A stretch of 64,000 bases of DNA from CAVWTN01 sp963757945 (GTDB lineage: Bacteria > Vulcanimicrobiota > Vulcanimicrobiia > Vulcanimicrobiales > Vulcanimicrobiaceae): the NCBI GenBank assembly GCA_963757945.1, contig CAVWTN010000001.1, positions 62,001 through 126,000 on the forward strand, read 5' to 3'. The translations under genes and the position numbers were made by a program. How positions within the stretch are numbered: the stretch's first letter is position 1; each line of letters begins with the position of its first letter. Under the pieces are notes generated by a model. The model did no database searches. It was given only the letters and a program-made list of their open reading frames with translations, and had not been told where the DNA came from. Below, piece by piece: positions 52,860-58,541 of the stretch.

Positions 52860-53443
52860 GCACGCTGGGAGACCTGCCGCCCGGCCAGGCGCGCGCGGCC
52901 TTGCGCGAGGCGATGGAAGGCGCGGGACTGCTCGAAGCGCCCGCGCCCGAGGCGGCGCTGCGCTGGATCGACACGTTCCTCGAAGCCTACGGCGCCGAGG
53001 TCTCGTCGGCCGCGGACGCGCTGCCGCTGGTGCGCGGCTTGCGGGCCGAATCGACGATCGTGCCCGCGCTCGAGCTCGAACGGCTGCGCAACCGGCAAGT
53101 CGTGTTCTTCCTGGATACGGTCGGGCAATACGTCGACGCTCAAGCGGAACTGCGCGGGCTCCCGCTCGAGCACGATCTCGCGGCGATCGCCGCCGAGTTC
53201 GGCCTGGACGGCGCCGAGGCGTCCGAGGCGGTGCGGATGGCGCTGACCGGCCGCTCCGGCGGGCCGGCGCTCGAACTGCTCTTCCCGCTGCTGGGGCACG
53301 ACCGGATCCTGATGCGCATCGGGGCGATCTCCTCGCATTTGCTGCACGGGCGCGGGCTCGAGCCGATCCGCTACGGCCCCGACGGCAAGCCTTTTGAAAC
53401 GCTGGGCGGCCGAAAGCCGGAAACCGGCGAGGGTATCCCGTAG
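52856..53443 (+). CDS. Stand-alone glutamyl-tRNA synthetase anticodon-binding-domain-like protein
   Basis: The frame encodes only what looks like the C-terminal anticodon-binding region of GltX. The diagnostic block EASEAVRMALTGRSGGPALE, then LLFPLLGHDRILMRIGA, matches the (V)RxALTGxxxGPxLFExLxxLGkeRxxxRL pattern of bacterial GluRS; upstream helices (LRWIDTFLEAYGAEVSSAAD) fit as well. The catalytic Rossmann domain with HIGH and KMSKS is absent, because ispF occupies the space. The site is exactly where full gltX lies in the ispD-ispF-gltX-cysE-cysS order. No good start exists: CTG 52856 overlaps the ispF stop, TTG 52901 and ATG 52913 (176 aa) are alternatives. It is either a remnant or a free tRNA-binding domain. 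Confidence 0.7.
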   Translation: MSTLGDLPPGQARAALREAMEGAGLLEAPAPEAALRWIDTFLEAYGAEVSSAADALPLVRGLRAESTIVPALELERLRNRQVVFFLDTVGQYVDAQAELRGLPLEHDLAAIAAEFGLDGAEASEAVRMALTGRSGGPALELLFPLLGHDRILMRIGAISSHLLHGRGLEPIRYGPDGKPFETLGGRKPETGEGIP

Positions 53444-53454
53444 GTTACGCTGCC

Positions 53455-54174
53455 GTGAGTGTCTTACAGACGATCCTGGCCGATCTGCGAGCCCCGACCG
53501 AGCGCGACCCTGCCGCGCGCGGGTATCTCGACGTCCTGGTCTCGTATCCGGGTTTCCATGCGATCACGGCGCACCGCTTGATCCACGCGCTGCATCGCAC
53601 CGGGCTGCCGCTCGTGCCGCGCTTTCTCTCGCAGGTCGTGCGCTTTGCAACCGGGATCGAGATCCATCCCGGCGCGCGCATCGGCAGCGGGTTCTTCATC
53701 GATCACGGCATGGGCGTCGTCATCGGCGAGACCGTCGAGATCGGGGACGGCGTGACGATCTATCAGGGCGTGACGCTCGGCGGCACGAGCCTGACCGCGG
53801 GCAAGCGCCACCCGACGCTGGGCAACGGGGTGACGGTCGGCGTCAACGCCGCGGTCCTCGGAGCGATCGTGCTCGGCGACGGCTCGAAAGTCGGCGCGGG
53901 TTCGGTCGTCGTGCGCGACGTGCCGCCGAACGCGACCGTCGTCGGCGTCCCCGGCCGCATCGTCGCGCAGGACGGCAAGCCCGTGCGGCTCGCGGTGCCG
54001 CGTTCGCAGGTCGATATGCCCGATCCCGAAGGTGCGTTGATCGCGCGCTTGACGGAGCGCGTCGCCGCGCTCGAGGCTCGCCTGGCGTCGCTGGAGAAAG
54101 CTCCGTACTCCGGCCGAATCTCCGCGAGCGTCAACTCCGCGGCCGCCTTCGACGATGTCTATCCGGTTATTTAA
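53455..54174 (+). CDS. cysE: Serine O-acetyltransferase
   Basis: Makes O-acetylserine for cysteine synthesis, 239 aa. The left-handed beta-helix enzyme shows GYLDVLVSYPGFHAITAHRL, GIEIHPGARIGSGFFIDHGM with the catalytic His, GVVIGETVEIGDGVTIYQGV, and TLGGTSLTAGKRHPTLGNGV. The C-terminus adds a short predicted coiled coil (ALIARLTERVAALEARLASL) beyond the catalytic fold. It overlaps cysS by 20 bases, tying cysteine supply to its tRNA synthetase. Confidence 0.95.
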   Translation: MSVLQTILADLRAPTERDPAARGYLDVLVSYPGFHAITAHRLIHALHRTGLPLVPRFLSQVVRFATGIEIHPGARIGSGFFIDHGMGVVIGETVEIGDGVTIYQGVTLGGTSLTAGKRHPTLGNGVTVGVNAAVLGAIVLGDGSKVGAGSVVVRDVPPNATVVGVPGRIVAQDGKPVRLAVPRSQVDMPDPEGALIARLTERVAALEARLASLEKAPYSGRISASVNSAAAFDDVYPVI

Positions 54175-55678
54175 CACTCGCACGCACTCGACCGAAGAGC
54201 TCCGGCCCTTGCATGACGGCGAGGTGCGGATCTATGTCTGCGGGCTGACGCCCTCCGCCGAGGCGCATCTGGGCCACGCACGCTCGTTCATGTTCTTCGA
54301 CGTGTTGCGGCGCTATCTCGTGCACCGCGGCTATCGCGTCACGTTCGTGCAGAACGTGACCGATATCGACGACCGCAGCATCGCGCGAGGCCTGGAGTTG
54401 GGCGTGCCGTGGTCGACGATCGTCGAGGGATACTACGCCTCGTTCAAGCGTTCGATGCGGCGCCTGCACGTGCTCGAGCCCGATCACGAGCCGCGCGCGA
54501 CGGGCTACATTCCCGAGATCCTCGAGATGGTCGCGGAGCTGATCGAGACCGGGCACGCCTACGTCGTCGACGACGGGGTGTACTATGCCGTGCGTTCGTT
54601 CGAGCGCTACGGCGCGCTTTCCGGACGGAACATCGACGAACTGCAGATCGGCGCGCGCATCGCCCCGGGCGAGGCGAAACGCGACGCGCTGGATTTCGCG
54701 CTCTGGAAGTTCGCGAAGCCGGGCGAGCCGTCGTGGCCTTCACCCTGGGGCGAAGGCCGGCCCGGCTGGCACATCGAGTGCTCCGCCATGTCGCGCGCGC
54801 TGCTCGGCGCGCCGTTCGATATCCACGGCGGCGGGTACGATCTGATCTTCCCGCACCATGAGAACGAGATCGCGCAGAGCGAGGCGCTGATGCCGGAGCC
54901 GCCGTTCGCGAACGTGTGGATGCACGGCGGCCTGTTGCAATTCGACGGGAAGAAGATGTCGAAGTCGCTCGGCAACTTCGAGCCGTTGTTCCAGTTGCTG
55001 GACCGGCACGATGCGCAGGCGATCCGGCTCTTGTTCCTGCAGACGGGTTATCGCAAGCCGATGAACTTCACGGAATCCGGCATCGCGGGCGCGACGATCG
55101 CGCTGGCCCGTCTCTATGACGCCTACGATACGCTGCGCGGCGAGCGGCCCGCAGCGCACGCGCCCGGCGCGGTTGCGAGCGCCGACGCCGCAGCGGCCCG
55201 CGCGGGGTGGATCGCGCCGGTGCGCGAGCGTTTCTTCGCCGCGCTCGACGACGATATGAACACCTCGGGCGCGCTCTCGACGCTGTTTGATCTTGCGAAC
55301 GCGACCTCCAAGCTCGTTGCCGCCGGGATCGCGAGCGAGGCCGCCGGTTTCATGCATGAGGCGATGGGGCTGCTCGGCATTTCGCCCAGCGATCGAACGC
55401 TGCCGCAGAAGAAGATTGCTCGCGACGCCGGGGAAGCGGGGCCGGTCCCCGCCGATTTCGCGGAGCGTGTTGCGCGCGTTCGCGCGGCGCTGGGCGACGT
55501 GGTCGTCAGCAACGGCGGCGGCGACGTGCAGACCGTCGGCGCGATCATCGAAGCGCGCGCGGAGGCGAAGAAGGGCCGCGATTTCGCGCGCGCCGACTTG
55601 CTGCGCGCCGCGCTCGCCGCCGGCGGCATCCTGCTGACGGATTCGAAAGAAGGCACCACGTGGACCGTCGACGCGTAA
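54155..55678 (+). CDS. cysS: Cysteinyl-tRNA synthetase
   Basis: Class I synthetase charging tRNA-Cys, 507 aa. The zinc ligand Cys in YVCGLTPSAEAHLGHARSFM precedes the HIGH motif, which here reads HLGH. Further zinc ligands fall in WHIECSAMS and HHENEIAQSE. The second catalytic motif is KKMSKSLGN. The C-terminal anticodon region includes DDDMNTSGALSTLFDLANAT and ends KEGTTWTVDA. It is coupled to cysE upstream and overlaps rlmB by 19 bases. Confidence 0.97.
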   Translation: MSIRLFNTRTHSTEELRPLHDGEVRIYVCGLTPSAEAHLGHARSFMFFDVLRRYLVHRGYRVTFVQNVTDIDDRSIARGLELGVPWSTIVEGYYASFKRSMRRLHVLEPDHEPRATGYIPEILEMVAELIETGHAYVVDDGVYYAVRSFERYGALSGRNIDELQIGARIAPGEAKRDALDFALWKFAKPGEPSWPSPWGEGRPGWHIECSAMSRALLGAPFDIHGGGYDLIFPHHENEIAQSEALMPEPPFANVWMHGGLLQFDGKKMSKSLGNFEPLFQLLDRHDAQAIRLLFLQTGYRKPMNFTESGIAGATIALARLYDAYDTLRGERPAAHAPGAVASADAAAARAGWIAPVRERFFAALDDDMNTSGALSTLFDLANATSKLVAAGIASEAAGFMHEAMGLLGISPSDRTLPQKKIARDAGEAGPVPADFAERVARVRAALGDVVVSNGGGDVQTVGAIIEARAEAKKGRDFARADLLRAALAAGGILLTDSKEGTTWTVDA

Positions 55679-56475
55679 GCTCCAAGCGAGCCGTGCCCGG
55701 GCGCCGTTCCACCCAGCGCCCGGAGCGCATCGATCTCGACGACGTGATCTACGGCGTGCACGCCGTCGAGGAGTCGCTCGCGGGCGAGGAGGCGCTGCGC
55801 AAGATCCACGTCGGCGACGAGCGCAAGCGCGATCCGGCTTTGCGCGCCCTGCTGGAGTCGGCGCGCGAGCGCGAGGTCCCGGTCTTCTTCGAGCCGCGGG
55901 CGTTCTTCACGCAATTCCCGTATCGAGCCCACCAGCAGGTCGTGGCCTTTGGGCCGCCCTTCGAATACGTCTCGCTGGAGGAGGCGCTCGCGCGGCGCCC
56001 CGCCGGGCAGGCGGCGCTCGTCGTCGTCCTGGATCACATCACGGATCCGCATAACGCGGGGGCGATCATCCGCAGCGCGGAGTGCGCCGGCGCGAACGCG
56101 ATCGTCCTGCCGGAGCGCCGCTCCGTCGGGGTCAATGCAACCGTGCGCAAGGCCGCTGCCGGGGCGACGGCACACCTGCCGATCGCCCGGGTCGCCAACC
56201 TCGCAGAGGCGCTGCGGCGGCTGAAAAAGGCCGGGCTTTGGGTGGCGGGGGCGGCGGTCGGGAACGGGGCGGTGCCGTATACGAAGGCGGATTTCGCCCG
56301 GGACCTGGTACTCGTGGTCGGGGCCGAGGGCGACGGGATTTCGCAGATCGTCCGCAGCGAGTGCGACTACTTGGTGGAGATCCCGCTCGCCGGCCGGATC
56401 GGATCCCTCAACGCCTCGACGGCAGCCGCCGTCTTGCTCTTCGAAGCCCGCCGCCAGCGGGGCGCGGGGGGCTAG
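55660..56475 (+). CDS. rlmB: 23S rRNA 2'-O-ribose methyltransferase (RlmB/TrmH type)
   Basis: SPOUT-fold rRNA methyltransferase, 271 aa. The N-terminal substrate-binding part has YGVHAVEESLAGEEALRKIH. The knotted SAM-binding domain carries LDHITDPHNAGAIIRSAECA, VLPERRSVGVNATVRKAAAG, LVVGAEGDGISQIVRSECDY and IPLAGRIGSLNASTAAAVLL, the three SpoU motifs. RlmB (G2251) is inferred from the position after cysS, as in Bacillota (YacO). It ends the long plus-strand operon region. Confidence 0.93.
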   Translation: MDRRRVSSKRAVPGRRSTQRPERIDLDDVIYGVHAVEESLAGEEALRKIHVGDERKRDPALRALLESAREREVPVFFEPRAFFTQFPYRAHQQVVAFGPPFEYVSLEEALARRPAGQAALVVVLDHITDPHNAGAIIRSAECAGANAIVLPERRSVGVNATVRKAAAGATAHLPIARVANLAEALRRLKKAGLWVAGAAVGNGAVPYTKADFARDLVLVVGAEGDGISQIVRSECDYLVEIPLAGRIGSLNASTAAAVLLFEARRQRGAGG

Positions 56476-56516
56476 TAAGCCCGCCGAATAAGGCCGTTCG
56501 CCTCCTCCTATCGTCC

Positions 56517-56545
56517 TTGACCACATAGAAGGAGACTCCTATAAT
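56517..56545 (+). promoter_or_regulatory. Near-consensus sigma-70-type promoter of the sigH-like gene
   Basis: TTGACC (56517-56522), a 17-base spacer and a perfect TATAAT (56540-56545) form the best promoter in the window. The palindrome AGGAG-A-CTCCT (56530-56540) abuts the -10 box and could be a repressor site. The leader to the start codon at 56620 is about 70 bases. Confidence 0.85.
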
Positions 56546-56619
56546 AGACCGGATGCGGACGGTACGACGGGCCCCGGCTCGCGCCTTCGCCCGCATTGGT
56601 CCGAAGGAGTAGACAATCC

Positions 56620-57261
56620 ATGGCAGTCACCGCACCGGAGGCGCTCGATTACCACGAGCGAGCTGACGAGGATCTGGTGTCGGCGGCAAAGTCCGGCGAT
56701 AATCTTGCGATGGAGTTCTTACTTAATAAGTATAAGAACTTCGTGCGTATTAAGGCGAAAAGTTATTTTCTCATCGGGGCCGATCGTGAAGATATCATCC
56801 AAGAAGGGATGATCGGTCTGTACAAGGCCGTTCGGGACTTCAAGGCAGACAAGCTTTCGAGCTTTCGGGCCTTTGCCGAACTCTGTATCACGCGGCAGAT
56901 CATCACCGCGATCAAGACGGCGACACGTCAAAAGCACATTCCGCTCAATCAGTACATCTCGCTGAACAAGCCGATTTACGACGAAGACAGCGAACGGACG
57001 TTGCTCGACGTGATGGCCGCTCAGAAGTCGTCCGACCCCGAAGAACTCGTGATCAACCAGGAAGTCTCCGAGGATATCAAGGAGCGCATCCAAGAGAACC
57101 TCTCAGACCTCGAGTCGCAGGTGCTGCTCTCGTACCTGGAAGGCAAGAGCTATCAGGAAATGGCTCGCGACCTCAACCGCCACGTCAAGTCGATCGACAA
57201 CGCGCTGCAACGCGTCAAGCGGAAGATCGAAAAGAATCTCGCCGAGATCGAGCTGCCCTAA
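56620..57261 (+). CDS. sigH: RNA polymerase sigma factor, SigH (Spo0H) type
   Basis: Alternative sigma factor of the sigma-70 family, 213 aa, closest in style to SigH of Bacillota. Region 2 reads FVRIKAKSYFLIGADREDII, then QEGMIGLYKAVRDFKADKLS. SFRAFAELCITRQIITAIKT and ATRQKHIPLNQYISLNKPIY are strongly SigH-like, and region 4 is LLSYLEGKSYQEMARDLNRH with VKSIDNALQRVKRKIEK. AAGGAG lies 10 bases before the ATG. The 5' third is visibly richer in A/T than neighbouring genes (codons TTA, AAT, AAG, TAT). The position after rlmB matches Bacillus. Confidence 0.94.
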   Translation: MAVTAPEALDYHERADEDLVSAAKSGDNLAMEFLLNKYKNFVRIKAKSYFLIGADREDIIQEGMIGLYKAVRDFKADKLSSFRAFAELCITRQIITAIKTATRQKHIPLNQYISLNKPIYDEDSERTLLDVMAAQKSSDPEELVINQEVSEDIKERIQENLSDLESQVLLSYLEGKSYQEMARDLNRHVKSIDNALQRVKRKIEKNLAEIELP

Positions 57262-57410
57262 CCCGTCGCCTGGGCCGTATGGAAGACGGCCGGTGTTGAC
57301 TTCGAATGCGAGAGCACGCGCGAGCGTCTCTCGCTTTCGCGTCTAGAGGCCTCGCGGGGGTGACGAGGACGACCGCGGGCGTAGTCTGAAGTGGATTCGC
57401 GGGGCACAGC

Positions 57411-57484
57411 GCCGACGTAGCTTAGTTGGCTAAAGCAGCAGTTTTGTAAACTGCCTACCGCCGGTTCGAATCCGGCCGTCGGCT
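57411..57484 (+). tRNA. tRNA-Thr (anticodon TGT)
   Basis: Cloverleaf of 74 bases with acceptor GCCGACG/CGTCGGC, D-arm AGCTTAGTTGGCTAAAGC, anticodon loop TTTGTAA reading TGT, and T-loop GGTTCGAATCC. CCA is not encoded. Confidence 0.95.
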
Positions 57485-57581
57485 CCGCATTCTCTCCCTC
57501 GAGGACCGTGCCGGCCGCGCCCTAGAGAGCGAAGCAAACGACAGGAGCCGTTTAGCGGAGGGCCTAAAGGTGAGCGGTCCT

Positions 57582-57669
57582 GGGTAGGTGGTCGAGTGGT
57601 TAAAGGCACCGGACTGTAAATTCGGCGCGCGAGAGCGCTACGCTGGTTCGAATCCAGCCCTGCCCACCA
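57582..57669 (+). tRNA. tRNA-Tyr (anticodon GTA)
   Basis: Class II tRNA with a long variable arm (GCGCGCGAGAGCGC). Acceptor GGGTAGG pairs with CCTGCCC (one G-T pair), anticodon GTA lies in CTGTAAA, the T-loop is GGTTCGAATCC, and CCA is encoded (57667-57669). Confidence 0.95.
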
Positions 57670-57676
57670 GGATATC

Positions 57677-57750
57677 GCGGGCGTTGCATAATGGTAATGC
57701 CCTTGCCTTCCAAGCAAGAGTCGCGGGTTCGATTCCCGCCGCCCGCTCCA
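57677..57750 (+). tRNA. tRNA-Gly (anticodon TCC)
   Basis: Acceptor GCGGGCG/CGCCCGC, anticodon loop CTTCCAA reading TCC, T-loop GGTTCGATTCC, and encoded CCA at 57748-57750. It is 7 bases from the tyrosine tRNA, so both are cut from one transcript. Confidence 0.95.
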
Positions 57751-57767
57751 GAAAAATTCAGCGACGC

Positions 57768-57839
57768 GCCCCTGTAGCTCAGTGGTAGAGCACGTCATTG
57801 GTAATGACGAGGTCGTGGGTTCAATCCCCACCGGGGGCT
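57768..57839 (+). tRNA. tRNA-Thr (anticodon GGT)
   Basis: Acceptor GCCCCTG/CGGGGGC, D-arm AGCTCAGTGGTAGAGC, anticodon loop TTGGTAA reading GGT, and T-loop GGTTCAATCCC. It ends the four-gene cluster; CCA is not encoded. Confidence 0.95.
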
Positions 57840-57949
57840 GATCCGCCTCGGAACGCTCGTTTGTGTGGGGGCGGCTTTCTCGTGCGGCTCAGCGTCCGGC
57901 GCGCGTCGCAGGCGCCCTGGTCCGCTGCATTCTCTTGACGAGGAGCACC

Positions 57950-58510
57950 GTGTATTTCATGCTTCCGATGCCCCGATCGCAACGTGCCGCGCTGAAGCCG
58001 GGCGCGCCCGCCCAACTCCTTCTGATTGCCGTCGCGCTGCTGCTCTGCGCGGCATCCCCGGCCCTCTCGAGTCCGAACGCCGCCGGGCCCGGCGGCGGGA
58101 AGCCGGCCGATGACCGCAGAGCGTGCAAACGCGAGCCGGGTGCGCTTGAAAAGGACGCGCGAAAATTCAAGGGCTGCCTCTCCGCGACGGCTTTCGTTGC
58201 AAGCGGCGGCGGCGAGGGGCTGGTCGTGAGCGGCACGGTCGCCGACCCGACGAAGCCCTTCACGCTGCAGGGCACGTTCCCCGGCGGCGTCTCGGTCCAC
58301 AAGTACACGCCGACGAGCGCCGGCGGCGGAACTTCGACCTACACGCTGAGCGGCTCGGGCGTGACCGGCACGGGACGCGGCACGTACACGCTCAGCCGGC
58401 AAGGCGGAAACTGGAAGCTGGTCGACAGCACGAACGGCTGCGTCGCCGGTATACCGGGTAGCTGCCGCTCGAGGATCGCGAACATCACGTTGACGGCGCG
58501 CTCGCGCTGA
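57950..58510 (+). CDS. Secreted hypothetical protein
   Basis: No family recognised. From the GTG with AGGAG four bases upstream (ATG 57959 is the alternative) the protein has 186 aa. It has a charged N-terminus, an export signal (QLLLIAVALLLCAASPALS) and a Gly/Lys-rich linker. The C-terminal domain of about 100 residues is rich in Thr, Ser and Gly and likely all-beta (VVSGTVADPTKPFTLQGTFP, STYTLSGSGVTGTGRGTYTL). Two cysteines (CVAGIPGSC) near the end could form a disulfide. It follows the tRNA cluster where tuf is expected in other phyla. Confidence 0.62.
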   Translation: MYFMLPMPRSQRAALKPGAPAQLLLIAVALLLCAASPALSSPNAAGPGGGKPADDRRACKREPGALEKDARKFKGCLSATAFVASGGGEGLVVSGTVADPTKPFTLQGTFPGGVSVHKYTPTSAGGGTSTYTLSGSGVTGTGRGTYTLSRQGGNWKLVDSTNGCVAGIPGSCRSRIANITLTARSR

Positions 58511-58541
58511 GACCGACCCGGCGGTAAGGCGCCGGGGAACG

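Noticed and set aside
53394..54248. 284-residue plus-strand frame over cysE
   Set aside because: Out of frame with cysE, Arg-rich, no motif.
57273..57291. Hairpin GGCCGT/ACGGCC after sigH as a terminator
   Set aside because: Stem of only six pairs with a 7-base loop and no T-run; too weak to call.
57296..57324. TTGACT as a promoter for the tRNA operon
   Set aside because: No A/T-rich -10 sequence follows at 16-18 bases, so the box alone is not sufficient.
57430..57831. Minus-strand frame across the tRNA genes (MGIEPTTSSLPMTCSTTELQ)
   Set aside because: This is the well-known spurious translation of tRNA clusters (GIEPTT and SNQRS-like peptides), not a gene.
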